Below are positions 9,812 through 18,909 of a stretch of 64,000 nucleotides of DNA, one piece after another. The DNA comes from Planctomycetota bacterium (lineage in GTDB: Bacteria; Planctomycetota; B15-G4; SIAN01). Numbering within the stretch: the first letter of the stretch is position 1; each line of letters opens with the position of its first letter. Under the pieces are notes generated by a model. It made no database searches. It was not told the DNA's origin and saw only the letters and a program-made list of their open reading frames with translations. The DNA lies in the NCBI GenBank assembly GCA_016795285.1, contig JAEUIC010000010.1, positions 62,001 through 126,000 on the forward strand, in the 5' to 3' direction. The position numbers were made by a program, and so were the translations under genes.

Positions 9812-9820
9812 TGCTACTCT
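9812..9820 (+). promoter_or_regulatory. Extended -10 element of aroF (leaderless transcript)
   Basis: TGC followed by TACTCT forms an extended -10 (TGnTAnnnT) ending ten bases before the aroF ATG, with no ribosome site in between. A near-leaderless mRNA is inferred. A small GC hairpin (9778-9794) lies just upstream and could terminate the chemoreceptor transcript. Confidence 0.42.
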
Positions 9821-9830
9821 CTGCCGCCCC

Positions 9831-10835
9831 ATGATCGTGGTGATGCAACCTGGCGCCGGGCGCGCCGAGATCGCCGAGGTGGTCGCGCGCGCGGAAGCGG
9901 CCGGCCTCGAAGTGCATGAAGCGCAGGACGACGGCCGGGCGGTGCTCGGCGTGATCGGCCGCGGGGCGGCGCGCCTTCGCGACGCGCTCGCCGCGCTGCC
10001 GGGCATCGAGCGGGTGGTCGACGTCGCGCCGCCCTACCCGCTCGCGAGCCGCGAGTTCCGCCGCGCGTCGACCGTGGTCGAGGTCGGCGGCGTGGCGATC
10101 GGCGGGCCGCGGCCGGTGCTGATCGCCGGGCCGTGCGCCGTCGAGTCGTACGAGCAGCTGCTCTCCATCGCCGAGGCGGTGAAGGCGGGCGGCGCGCAGC
10201 TGCTGCGCGGCGGCGCCTTCAAGCCGCGCACGTCGCCCTATGCGTTCCGCGGACTCGGTGCCGAGGGGCTGCGGATGCTGCGCGAGGTGGGCGATCGGAC
10301 CGGCCTGCCGGTGGTCACCGAGATCCTCGCGCCGAGCGACCTCGACCTCTTCGTGCAGCACGCCGACGTGCTGCAGGTCGGGGCGCGCAACATGCAGAAC
10401 TTCCCGCTGCTCGACGAGGTGGGTCGCGCCGGCAAGCCGGTGCTGCTGAAGCGCGGCCTCGCGGCGACGATCGAGGAGCTGCTGCTCGCCGCCGAGTACG
10501 TGCTGGCGCGCGGCAACGCGAAGCTGATCCTCTGCGAGCGCGGCATCCGGACGTTCGAGACTGCGACGCGCAACACGCCCGACCTCGCCGCGATCCCGGT
10601 GGTGAAGCACCTCTCCCACCTGCCGATCCTCTTCGACCCGAGCCACTCCGCCGGCGTGCGCCGCTACGTGACGCCGCTCGCCCGCGCCGCCATCGCCGCC
10701 GGCGCCGACGGCCTCCTCGTCGAAGTCCACGTGAAGCCCGAGGAGGCGCTCTGCGACGGCCACCAGGCGCTCCTCCCCGCCGAGTTCGCCGCCCTCGCCC
10801 GCGACGCCGCCGCGCTCCGCGCCGCCCTGCCGTAG
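9831..10835 (+). CDS. aroF: 3-deoxy-7-phosphoheptulonate (DAHP) synthase, type I-beta
   Basis: The enzyme joins phosphoenolpyruvate and erythrose 4-phosphate in the first step of the shikimate pathway. The 334-residue protein has an N-terminal ferredoxin-like regulatory domain (about 1-70) and the TIM-barrel core with GPCAVES (about 101), FKPRTSPYAF (about 131), GARNMQNF (about 184), LLKRG and the metal-site segment DPSHSAG (about 269). The ferredoxin-like extension identifies the I-beta group, which is usually feedback-controlled. The ATG is preceded by an extended -10 only. The stop codon lies one base before the first 26-bp repeat of the RAYT-associated array. Confidence 0.96.
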   Translation: MIVVMQPGAGRAEIAEVVARAEAAGLEVHEAQDDGRAVLGVIGRGAARLRDALAALPGIERVVDVAPPYPLASREFRRASTVVEVGGVAIGGPRPVLIAGPCAVESYEQLLSIAEAVKAGGAQLLRGGAFKPRTSPYAFRGLGAEGLRMLREVGDRTGLPVVTEILAPSDLDLFVQHADVLQVGARNMQNFPLLDEVGRAGKPVLLKRGLAATIEELLLAAEYVLARGNAKLILCERGIRTFETATRNTPDLAAIPVVKHLSHLPILFDPSHSAGVRRYVTPLARAAIAAGADGLLVEVHVKPEEALCDGHQALLPAEFAALARDAAALRAALP

Positions 10836-10836
10836 C

Positions 10837-10940
10837 GGTGGCGGGGAGTTTCCGTCCAGCCGGGTGGCGGGGAGTTTCCGTCTCGTGCGGTGCCGGGGAG
10901 CTTCCGTCTCGCCCGGTGGCGGGGAGTTTCCATCCGGTCG
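10837..10940 (+). repeat. Four tandem 26-bp REP-like repeats upstream of RAYT gene
   Basis: Units begin at 10837, 10863, 10889 and 10915, exactly 26 bases apart. Each has a 20-base core, GGTGGCGGGGAGTTTCCGTC with zero to two changes, followed by six variable bases. The core contains a small dyad (GGA-GTT-TCC). The same core returns in inverted orientation at 12043-12114 on the other side of the transposase gene. Confidence 0.85.
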
Positions 10941-10989
10941 ACGTCACCTTCCGGTCCTCGTGACGTCCGTGGCGCCGGAGGATCCTCCC

Positions 10990-12000
10990 ATGCCACGAGC
11001 AGCTCGTCGCGACGACGTCGGCGCATTCCATCACGTGATGAACCGCGGCCTCGCTCGTCGCGCCGTCTTCGAGACGAAGCGCGATCGTCGCTACTTCCAG
11101 TCGCTGTTGGCGCGGGCGGTGCGAGCCGGCACGCTCGAACTGCACGAATTCACCTTGATGTCGACCCACTTCCACCTCCTCGTACGAAGCGTCCGTGGCG
11201 AGCTCTCGCGAACGATTGGCCGCATCGCCTGGGAGTACGTGCGCTGGTTCAATCGCAGCCGCGATCGCGACGGGTCGCTGTTCCGAGCCCGCTTCACGTC
11301 GCGACGAATCGAGCACGCCGAGTACGAGCGCGCCGTCCGGGTCTACATCGCCGACAACGCCGTCGCGGCGCGACTGGTCGCGCGGCCGAGCGACTACCCT
11401 TGGTGCAGCGTCCACTGGAGAGCGACGCGCCGCGGCCGCCGCTGGCTCGCCACGCCGCCGCGCCGCTGCCGACCGGCCGGCGCCAACGAGATCGAACACG
11501 CGCGATTCATGATCGATCAGCGCCTCGGCTCGACATCGAGCGGCAAGCCCGACCCGTGGACCGCACTCTCGAGCGCGTCCGATCCGGCGCTCGTCGAATG
11601 GCTGCGGCGACGCGCGCGAGTGGCCGACGGACGCGAGTTCCCCGTCCCGCTGACAACGCCGCGTTCGCTGGCGAAAGCGGTGCAGGCGGCCCGATCGGCG
11701 ACAGCGATCGGCGGCGCGCACCGCCCACGCTGGCCCGCTCCGGCTGCCGCCCATCGCGACCTCCATCGCGGACTGCTTCGAGAGCTGTGTGGACTGTCGT
11801 GGCTGCAAGTCGCGCGCGTCGCCGGATGCAGCCGTTCGGCAGCGTGCGCAGGGGCACGTCGCCATGCGGCTCGACTGGCCGAAGATCGCGACTACGCCGA
11901 GCGAGTCGCTGCGATCACGCGTCACGCGCTCGCGGGCTCCGAGCGCCGTCGATCGCCCCCCAACGATCTCTACCTGACGCCGCGCGCGGCAGCCGTCTGA
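10990..12000 (+). CDS. REP-associated tyrosine transposase (RAYT, Y1/HUH family)
   Basis: This 336-residue protein is a single-strand DNA transposase of the IS200-like Y1 superfamily. It shows FHHVMNRG near residue 13, the metal-binding HUH motif in THFHLLV near residue 60, and the catalytic tyrosine expected in RVYIADNAVAARL at about residue 118, followed by PSDYPWCS. The C-terminal third contains a helix-turn-helix-like region. ATG 10990 has GGAGGA seven bases upstream; that site is part of a perfect 12-base palindrome, GGAGGATCCTCC. RAYT proteins recognise and spread REP repeats, and inverted arrays of 26-bp repeats flank this gene on both sides. No target-site duplication was found. Confidence 0.9.
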   Translation: MPRAARRDDVGAFHHVMNRGLARRAVFETKRDRRYFQSLLARAVRAGTLELHEFTLMSTHFHLLVRSVRGELSRTIGRIAWEYVRWFNRSRDRDGSLFRARFTSRRIEHAEYERAVRVYIADNAVAARLVARPSDYPWCSVHWRATRRGRRWLATPPRRCRPAGANEIEHARFMIDQRLGSTSSGKPDPWTALSSASDPALVEWLRRRARVADGREFPVPLTTPRSLAKAVQAARSATAIGGAHRPRWPAPAAAHRDLHRGLLRELCGLSWLQVARVAGCSRSAACAGARRHAARLAEDRDYAERVAAITRHALAGSERRRSPPNDLYLTPRAAAV

Positions 12001-12042
12001 AGTTCGAGCGGGACGTCGCCCCCGCGCAAAGATCGCGAACCG

Positions 12043-12114
12043 GACGAAAACTCCCCGCCACCGGGCTGGACGGAAACTCCCCGCCACCCAGGTGGATGGA
12101 AACTCCCCGCCACC
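12043..12114 (-). repeat. Three 26-bp REP-like repeats, inverted relative to the upstream array
   Basis: Cores at 12043-12062, 12069-12088 and 12095-12114 read GACGGAAACTCCCCGCCACC with at most one change and are spaced 26 bases apart. They are the reverse complement of the cores at 10837-10934. Together the arrays bracket the transposase as a unit. Confidence 0.85.
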
Positions 12115-12129
12115 GGCCGGAATGGGCGG

Positions 12130-13590
12130 CTACGCCAGCAGCGGTTTCAGGAGGCGGCCGGAGACGTCGGTGAGGCGGAAGTCGCGGCCCTGGTGGCGGT
12201 AGGTGAGACGCTCGTGGTCGAGGCCGAGGAGATGGAGCAGGGTCGCGTGGAGGTCGTGGACGTCGACCGGGTCCTCGACGATGTTGTAGGAGAAGTCGTC
12301 GGTGCGGCCGTGGGTGATGCCGGGCGCGATGCCGCCGCCCGCCATCCAGATCGTGAAGCAGCGCGGGTGGTGGTCGCGGCCGTAGTTGTCGCGCGCCAGG
12401 GTCCCCTGGCTGTAGACGGTGCGGCCGAACTCGCCCGCCCACAGGACGAGCGTCTCCTCGAGCAGCCCGCGCCGCTCGAGGTCGCGGATCAGCGCGGCGA
12501 TCGGCTGGTCGACCGCCTTCGCCTGCAGCCGGATCTCGCCCGGCAGGTTGCCGTGCTGGTCCCAGCCGCGCATGTAGAGCTGGATGAAGCGCACGCCGCG
12601 CTCGGCGAGGCGGCGCGCCAAGAGGCAGTTGGCGGCGAAGGTGCCGGGCTTGCCGACCTCGGGGCCGTACATCTCGAGCGTGGCCGCCTCCTCGCCTGAC
12701 AGGTCGACGAGCTCGGGCACCGACATCTGCATGCGGTAGGCCATCTCCGCCTGCGCGATGCGCGTCTCGATCTCCGGGTCGAAGGTGCGCTCCGCCTCGG
12801 CGGCGTTCAGCTCCCCCACCAGGTCGAGCACCTTGCGCCGATCGTCGCGCGAGACGCCCGGCGGATCGCCGAGGTAGAGCACCGGGTCGCCGCCGCTGCG
12901 CAGCTTGCAGCCCTGGTGCTCGCTCGGCAGGAAGCCGCTGCCCCAGAAGCGGGCCGACAGCGCCTGCATGTTCCCGAAGCCCTGCGTGATGAGGACCACG
13001 AAGGTCGGCAGGTTCGCGTTGGCCGAACCGAGCCCGTAGCTCGCCCACGCGCCGAAGCTCGGCCGGCCCGGCTGCTGGTGGCCGGTCTGGAAGAAGGTGA
13101 TCGCCGGCTCGTGGTTGATCGCGTCGGTGTGCATCGAGTGGACGAAGCAGAGGCGATCGGCGACGGTGCCCAGATGCGGCATCAGCTCGCTGATCCAGGC
13201 GCCGTCCATCCGGTTCGGGTAGCGCGTGAACTGGAACATCGACGGCGCGACCGGGAAGCGCGCCTGTCCGCTGGTCATGCCGGTGAGGCGCTGCCCCATC
13301 CGGATCGAGTCGGGCAGCTCCTGGTCGAAGCGGTCGACGAGGCCCGGCTTGTAGTCGAACAGGTCGAGCTGGCTCGGCGCCCCCTCCATGTGGAGGTAGA
13401 TCACCCGCTTCGCCTTGGCGGCGAAGTGCGGCACGCCGCGCTGCCCGTCGCGCGCCGTCGCGGCCGCCGCTCGTCCGCCGAGCAGCTGCGCGAGCGCCGT
13501 CGCGCCGAGCGCCCCGCCGAGCGTCTGCGCGCCGCGCGCGAAGAAGCGGCGCCGGGTGAGGAAGAGGTCGCGTTCGCGGTTCGGATCCAT
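12130..13590 (-). CDS. DUF1501 protein, Tat-exported
   Basis: This 486-residue protein belongs to DUF1501 (sulfatase/alkaline-phosphatase-like fold). The N-terminus has a twin-arginine type signal, LTRRRFFARGAQTLGGALG. Family segments include YLHMEGAPSQLDLFDYKP, LPTFVVLITQG, YMRGWDQHGNLP and GEFGRTVYSQG; the C-terminal region reads GRDHHPRCFTIWMAGGGI. The biochemical role of the family is unproven; it is expanded in planctomycetes, normally paired with PSD1-type cytochromes. Here it lies four bases after the PSD1 gene on the same strand, forming the classical pair, probably for binding or processing polysaccharide in the periplasm. Confidence 0.94.
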   Translation of the reverse strand: MDPNRERDLFLTRRRFFARGAQTLGGALGATALAQLLGGRAAAATARDGQRGVPHFAAKAKRVIYLHMEGAPSQLDLFDYKPGLVDRFDQELPDSIRMGQRLTGMTSGQARFPVAPSMFQFTRYPNRMDGAWISELMPHLGTVADRLCFVHSMHTDAINHEPAITFFQTGHQQPGRPSFGAWASYGLGSANANLPTFVVLITQGFGNMQALSARFWGSGFLPSEHQGCKLRSGGDPVLYLGDPPGVSRDDRRKVLDLVGELNAAEAERTFDPEIETRIAQAEMAYRMQMSVPELVDLSGEEAATLEMYGPEVGKPGTFAANCLLARRLAERGVRFIQLYMRGWDQHGNLPGEIRLQAKAVDQPIAALIRDLERRGLLEETLVLWAGEFGRTVYSQGTLARDNYGRDHHPRCFTIWMAGGGIAPGITHGRTDDFSYNIVEDPVDVHDLHATLLHLLGLDHERLTYRHQGRDFRLTDVSGRLLKPLLA

Positions 13591-13594
13591 CGGC

Positions 13595-16500
13595 TCAGCT
13601 CCCGGCGATCGTGGCGTCGAGCTGCAGGACGGCGCTCGCGAGCAGCGTCCACGCAGCGAGTTCGGGGACCGGCAGCGTCGCCTCGCGCGGCGCCATGCCG
13701 ACGGAGAGCAGCGCCTCGCCGTCGGCCGGCGCGGCGGAGTAGCGCGCGCGGAACTGACCGAGCGCGGCGAGCAGCCGCTCGCGCTCGCGCGCCTCGGGCG
13801 GGCGGCCGGTGCAGCGGCGGTGCAGCTGCGTCACGCGCGCCGCGTCGTCGCCCGGCTCGCGCAAGGTGCGCTGCGCCAGCGCGCGCGCCGCCTCGACGAA
13901 CTGCTCGTCGTTCCACAGCACGAGCGCCTGCAGCGGCGTGCTGGTCGAGGTGCGCCGGATCGTGCAGAACTCGCGGGTCGGCGCATCGAAGGTCTGCAGC
14001 GACGGCGGCGGGCAGGCGCGCTTCCAGTAGGTGTAGAGGCTGCGCCGCCAGAGCTGCTCGCCCTCGCCGCGCACGAAGGTGCGCGTGTTCGAGGCGGGCA
14101 TCGCCACCTCGTTCCAGAGGCCGTCGGGCTGGTAGGGCTTCACGCTCGGACCGCCGACCTTCTCCACCAGCAGCCCCGCGACGTGGAGCGCCTGGTCGCG
14201 CAGCTGTTCCGCGGTGAGGCGGCGGCGCGGGAACCAGGAGAGCCAGCGGTTGCCCGGATCGATCTCGCGCACGGCCGGCCGCGCCTGCGCCGACTGGCGG
14301 AAGGTCGCGCTGTTCACCATCAGCTTCAGCACGTGCTGCACGTCCCAGCCGCTCTCGCGCAGCTCGACGGCGAGCCAGTCGAGCAGCTCGGGATGGCTCG
14401 GGAACTCGCCCTGCAGGCCGAAGTCCTCCGACGTCGCGACGATGCCGGTGCCGAACAGCATCTCCCACCAGCGGTTGACCGCGACGCGCGCCAGCAGCGG
14501 GTTCGTCGGGCTGGTCAGCCATTGCGCCAGCCCGAGCCGATCGCGCGACGCGCCGGCCGGCAGCGCGCCGAGCGCCGCCGGGATCGCGCGCGTGATCGGC
14601 TGCTCGCGATCGGGCTTGTCGTACTCGCCGCGCAGCAGCACGTAGGTGGGCCGCGGCGCCGCGAGCTCGCTCATCACCATCGTCTGCGGCACGCCGGCGA
14701 GCAGTTGCGCGCGCTCCCGCTGCACGGCGGCGACCCGTTCCGTGCGCTCGCGGTAGCCGGTCGAGAAGCGCTGCTTCCAGCCCTCGTGGAGCTGCGCGGC
14801 GAGCTCGGGCGAGCGCACGGCTTCGGGCAGCAGCGCGGCGACGAGGCCGCCGACCAGCTCGCCGTCGCGATCGAGCGCCCGCCAGTAGAAGGAGCCGGGA
14901 CCGCCGGTGTTGCCGATCTTGAGCACGATCGTGCGCAGGCCCGCCTTCAGCGCGATCGTCGCGCGATCCTGGTCGGGCGCGGCGCCGCGATCGACGTTGC
15001 GGCCCGCCACCTCGACGCCGTCGACGAAGAGGCGGAAGCTGTCGTCGCTGCCGAGCGACACCTCGAGCGAGCGATCGGTCGGCACGAAGAGGCGGCGCGC
15101 CAGATAGGTGGCGCCGGTGCCGCCCGGCAGGTCGTTCACGCGGCCGTCGCGCGCCTCGACGTCGTAGCGCCACGCCGGCCCGCCCTCGACCGGCGGACGG
15201 CGGAAGTCGAAGGCGGCCGCCGACTCGGGACCGAACGCGGTGGCGTAGAGCTGGTCGGTGCCGACGCCGGTGAAGGGGCCGGCGCGGTACCAGCCGCTCG
15301 CCGCGGCCGGCAGCATCGCGCGCCCCGCCGCGCCGATCGAGCCGACCGCGAGGCGGACGCGGCCGAGCGTGTGCTGCGCATAGACCGAGCGGAACTGCAG
15401 CGTGACGTGCAGGTCGCTGCCCCCTTCGAAGCCGAAGGGCTGCTCGGCCAGCAGCAGCGCGACGCGCGAGCCGGGCCGCTGGTGGCCGGCGAGCGCCCAG
15501 CCGAGGTCGTCTTCGGTGTCGAGCACGTTGACGACGCGGTAGTCGCCGTTCTCCTGCTCGACGTCGGCCCACGCCCACTGGAAGCGGACCGCCGCGCGCT
15601 GCGTCGGGTCGCGCCGCGACACCGCCTCGAGCGCGATGCCGCTCACCACCGCGTTGCCGTTCGGCGCGCGGCCGACGCGGCCGTGCAGCGCCGCATCGGC
15701 GAGCGCATCGAGGCGCAGCAGGTTCAAGCCGCTCGCCTCGGTGCGCAGCACGAAGCGGTAGTCGGTGGTCGCCGGATTGGCGCCACCGGCGACGAACGAG
15801 CCGTCCTCGCGCGCCTCGAGCGTCACGCCGCCGTCCGCCTCGGCGCCGACCACCTCGCTCGCCGCGAAGGAGATCCCCGCCTCGACCGGCTTCTCCGCGA
15901 GGAACTGCGCCTCCTGCGCCTGCTCCTCGGGCGGCACTTGCTGGAGCGCCGCCTCGGCCGCCGCCAGCTCGCCCTCGAGCGCGGCCAAGCGCGCCTGCTG
16001 CGCGGCGCTCGGCACCGGCAGCGCCGGCTCGAACGCGCGGTTGGGATCGGGCAGCTGCGAGTAGAGCCCCGGCTCCTCGATCGAGTTGAAGAAGGCGAGC
16101 AGGCCGTAGAAGTCGCGCTGCGTGATCGGGTCGTACTTGTGGTCGTGGCAGCGCGCGCAGCCGAGCGTCAGCGCGAGGAAGACGCTGCCGGTCGTGGCGG
16201 TGCGATCGACCGCGTACTCGACCAGGTACTCCTCGGCGATCGCGCCCCCCTCGTCGGTGGTGACGTGGTTGCGGTGGAAACCGCTGGCGACGCGCTGCTC
16301 GAGCGTCGCATTCGGCAGCAGGTCGCCGGCGAGCTGTTCGGTGACGAAGCGATCGAAGGGCAGGTTGTCGCGCAGCGCGCCGAGCAGCCAGTCGCGCCAC
16401 GGCCAGATCTGGCGGCCGGCATCGGTGTGGATGCCGCTGGTGTCGGCGTAGCGCGCCGCATCGAGCCACGGCGTGGCGAGGTGCTCGGCAGAGCGGCGCT

Positions 16501-17218
16501 TCCACGGCTCCTCGGCGAACAGGCGATCGACCTGGCGCGCGTAGGCGTCGGGGCGAGCGTCGGCGAGGAACTGCTCCTGCTCCTCGGGCGTCGGCGGCAG
16601 GCCGGTGAGCGCGAGGAAGAGGCGGCGCAGCTGGCTCTCCTTGTCGGCGCGCGGGCCGGGCGCGACCCCTTCGCTCTCCAGCTTCGCGACGATGAAGGTG
16701 TCGATCGCGTTCTCGATCGCGTCGCCGCGCGCCACTGCCGGCAGGCGCGGGCGCTGCGGCGCGACGAAGGCCCAGTGCGGCTCGTAGACGGCGCCCTGCT
16801 CGATCCAGCGGCGCAGCAGCTCCTGCTCCTCGGCGTCGAGCGGCTTCTTGTTGCTGCTCGGCGGCGGCATCACGTGCTTCGGCGAGTCGCTGCCGATCCG
16901 GGCGAGCAGTTCGCTCGCGTCGGGATCGCCCGGCACGATGGCGGCGCCGCTCTCGCGCTCCGCGAACGCGCCCGCCGCCTCGTCGAGGCGCAGCTTCCCG
17001 CGCCGCTTCTTGTCGTCGGGACCGTGGCAGGTGAAGCAGCGGTCGGAGAGGAGCGGCCGGATGTCGCGCGAGTAGCGGACGGCCGCATCGGCGAGCGGAG
17101 CGGCCAACGGCACAGCGGGCGGCGCAGCGGGCGCGAGGGGGCGCGCGTCGCCGACCGAACCGGACGCGGCGATCAGCGCCAGCGCGCCGACCAAGGAGAG
17201 GGGCACGGCGTTCCACAT
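13595..17218 (-). CDS. PSD1 and planctomycete cytochrome C domain protein (PSCyt1-DUF1549-DUF1553)
   Basis: This 1207-residue exported protein starts with a signal peptide (about 1-25). A PSCyt1 haem-binding motif CFTCHGPDDKKRRGKLRLDE follows near residue 57. Next come DUF1549 (about 160-370, with ALTGLPPTPEEQEQFL), a central insert of beta-rich sequence with a PA14/LamG-like look (about 430-800), and C-terminal DUF1553 (about 850-1190, with NPLLARVAVNRWWEMLFGTG and FPSHPELLDWLA). The architecture is essentially restricted to planctomycetes and relatives and is thought to act with DUF1501 partners in sugar-polymer degradation. The ATG is preceded by GAGG. It is followed by the DUF1501 gene after four bases. 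Confidence 0.94.
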   Translation of the reverse strand: MWNAVPLSLVGALALIAASGSVGDARPLAPAAPPAVPLAAPLADAAVRYSRDIRPLLSDRCFTCHGPDDKKRRGKLRLDEAAGAFAERESGAAIVPGDPDASELLARIGSDSPKHVMPPPSSNKKPLDAEEQELLRRWIEQGAVYEPHWAFVAPQRPRLPAVARGDAIENAIDTFIVAKLESEGVAPGPRADKESQLRRLFLALTGLPPTPEEQEQFLADARPDAYARQVDRLFAEEPWKRRSAEHLATPWLDAARYADTSGIHTDAGRQIWPWRDWLLGALRDNLPFDRFVTEQLAGDLLPNATLEQRVASGFHRNHVTTDEGGAIAEEYLVEYAVDRTATTGSVFLALTLGCARCHDHKYDPITQRDFYGLLAFFNSIEEPGLYSQLPDPNRAFEPALPVPSAAQQARLAALEGELAAAEAALQQVPPEEQAQEAQFLAEKPVEAGISFAASEVVGAEADGGVTLEAREDGSFVAGGANPATTDYRFVLRTEASGLNLLRLDALADAALHGRVGRAPNGNAVVSGIALEAVSRRDPTQRAAVRFQWAWADVEQENGDYRVVNVLDTEDDLGWALAGHQRPGSRVALLLAEQPFGFEGGSDLHVTLQFRSVYAQHTLGRVRLAVGSIGAAGRAMLPAAASGWYRAGPFTGVGTDQLYATAFGPESAAAFDFRRPPVEGGPAWRYDVEARDGRVNDLPGGTGATYLARRLFVPTDRSLEVSLGSDDSFRLFVDGVEVAGRNVDRGAAPDQDRATIALKAGLRTIVLKIGNTGGPGSFYWRALDRDGELVGGLVAALLPEAVRSPELAAQLHEGWKQRFSTGYRERTERVAAVQRERAQLLAGVPQTMVMSELAAPRPTYVLLRGEYDKPDREQPITRAIPAALGALPAGASRDRLGLAQWLTSPTNPLLARVAVNRWWEMLFGTGIVATSEDFGLQGEFPSHPELLDWLAVELRESGWDVQHVLKLMVNSATFRQSAQARPAVREIDPGNRWLSWFPRRRLTAEQLRDQALHVAGLLVEKVGGPSVKPYQPDGLWNEVAMPASNTRTFVRGEGEQLWRRSLYTYWKRACPPPSLQTFDAPTREFCTIRRTSTSTPLQALVLWNDEQFVEAARALAQRTLREPGDDAARVTQLHRRCTGRPPEARERERLLAALGQFRARYSAAPADGEALLSVGMAPREATLPVPELAAWTLLASAVLQLDATIAGS

Positions 17219-17288
17219 CGTCGGAGGACCTCGCGCGAGCCTGCGGTGCAGCGGACGGACCGCGACTTTGCGCCAGATCCTGCGGCGA

Positions 17289-18803
17289 TCAAGGGGTGGG
17301 CGGCCCCGAACTCGCCGACGCGGGCGCCGGAAGCGGGCCGTCCTTGGCCGGGTCGTACTTGAACTGGGCGAATCCGATCCACGCGAAGAGGATCGCGATC
17401 AGCGGATTGAGCAGGTTGAGGAAGGCGTAGGGCAGGTAGTCGACCGTCAGCACGCCGAGCGTCCCTGCCATGAAGGCGCCACACGAGTTCCACGGCACGA
17501 GTGGCGACGTGAGCGTGCCGGCGTCCTCGAGCGAACGGGAAAGCACGCGCGGCGAGAGGCCGAACTTGGGATAGGCGGCCCGGAAGAGGCGGCCCGGCAG
17601 CACGATGGCGAGGTACTGGTCGGAGAGGAGCGCATTGGCGCCGGCCGACGAGCAGATCGTGGCGGTGACCAGTCCGGCGGGCCGCTTCACCAGCCTCTGC
17701 AGCGCCGTCATCAGCACTTCGAGGTAGCGCGCCTTCTCCAGCACGCCGCCCATCGCGGTCGCGATGGTGATCAAGAGGATCGTGCCCAGCATCGAGCTCA
17801 TGCCGCCGCCAGTGAGCAGGTCGTTCACGCTCTTGTTGTCGGTGGTCGCGGTGAAGCCGTCCAAGAACTGCAGGCAGACCACCTGGAGTTGCGTGCCGAA
17901 GGAGGTGCCGGCCGGCCGCTGCACGAAGAGCTCGAGCAGCGCCGCGACCGCGATCCCCGCCACCAGCGACGGCAGCGCCGGCCGCTTGGTCACCGCCAGC
18001 ACCAGCACCACCACCGGCGGCAGCAGCAGCCACGGCGAGATCGTGTGGAGCGAGGAGAGCGTCGCCTGCATCGCGGCGATGTCGGCCGCCTGCGTCGCGC
18101 CGCCGCTCGCGTGGTCCGCCCCGAGCCACGCGAAGAGCCCGAGCGAGATCAGCCACGCCGGGAGCGTGGTGAAGAGCATCGAGTGGACGTGAGCGAAGAG
18201 GTTGGTGCCGGCGATCGCCGGCGCGAGGTTGGTGGTGTCGGAGAGCGGCGAGAGCTTGTCGCCGAAGTAGGCGCCGCTGATCACCGCGCCCGCCACCATC
18301 GCCGGATCGAAGCCGAGCGTCGTCCCGATGCCGATCAGCGCGACGCCCGCCGTGCTGGCGGTCGTCCACGACGAACCGCACGCCAGCGAGACGACCGAAC
18401 AGAGCACCAGCGTCGCCGGCAGGAACCAGCCCGGCGAGAGGACGTCGAGGCCGTAGTGGATCAGCGTCGAGATCGTCCCGCAGCCGCTCCACACCCCGAT
18501 CAGCCCGCCCACCACCACGAGGATCAGCACCGCCGGCAGCGCGAGCCCGATCCCCGCGCGCATCGCCCCCTCGAGCTCGCCGAACGAGTGGCCGAGCCGG
18601 CGCGCCATCGCCGTCACCAGGCAGAGCAGCACGAAGAGCGGCGCGGTCGCCCCGAGGAGCTTCGCCTGGTTGTTCAGGTCGAGGCCAGCGGGGGTGAGCA
18701 TCCCGTACATCAACAGGACGGCGGCGAGCAGGAAGAGGCCGCACTCGAGCAGGCTCGGCAGGCGCGGCGCCGGCCGCGGCGCCGTCTTCGTTCCGGTTTC
18801 CAT
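17289..18803 (-). CDS. nhaC: NhaC-family Na+/H+ antiporter
   Basis: This 504-residue protein has about twelve hydrophobic segments. NhaC-type features include GLIGVWSGCGTISTLIHYGL, SLACGSSWTTASTAGVALIG, SGAYFGDKLSPLSDTTNLA and a late segment with APLVPWN-like SPLVPWNSCGAFMAGTLG. Members exchange sodium (or malate/lactate) for protons across the inner membrane. It lies 70 bases upstream of the PSD1 gene on the same strand, but the gap has no terminator and the functional link is unclear. Which ion or acid is exchanged cannot be read from the sequence. Confidence 0.92.
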   Translation of the reverse strand: METGTKTAPRPAPRLPSLLECGLFLLAAVLLMYGMLTPAGLDLNNQAKLLGATAPLFVLLCLVTAMARRLGHSFGELEGAMRAGIGLALPAVLILVVVGGLIGVWSGCGTISTLIHYGLDVLSPGWFLPATLVLCSVVSLACGSSWTTASTAGVALIGIGTTLGFDPAMVAGAVISGAYFGDKLSPLSDTTNLAPAIAGTNLFAHVHSMLFTTLPAWLISLGLFAWLGADHASGGATQAADIAAMQATLSSLHTISPWLLLPPVVVLVLAVTKRPALPSLVAGIAVAALLELFVQRPAGTSFGTQLQVVCLQFLDGFTATTDNKSVNDLLTGGGMSSMLGTILLITIATAMGGVLEKARYLEVLMTALQRLVKRPAGLVTATICSSAGANALLSDQYLAIVLPGRLFRAAYPKFGLSPRVLSRSLEDAGTLTSPLVPWNSCGAFMAGTLGVLTVDYLPYAFLNLLNPLIAILFAWIGFAQFKYDPAKDGPLPAPASASSGPPTP

Positions 18804-18909
18804 GGGCCGCGACTTTGCCGCCGCCCCGCGACGCGCGCCAGCGGCACGTCGGCGCGGAGCTTCATCGAGTCATCACGCGCCCTCCATCCGGGGCCCCTAC
18901 AACGCGGCG

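Noticed and set aside
10837..12114. CRISPR array
   Set aside because: Period is 26 with only six variable bases between cores, arrays are inverted around a transposase, and no cas genes are present.
13401..17362. Long open frames on both strands across the PSD1 gene
   Set aside because: Only the 13595-17218 minus frame carries family motifs; the others are Arg/Ala-rich shadows.
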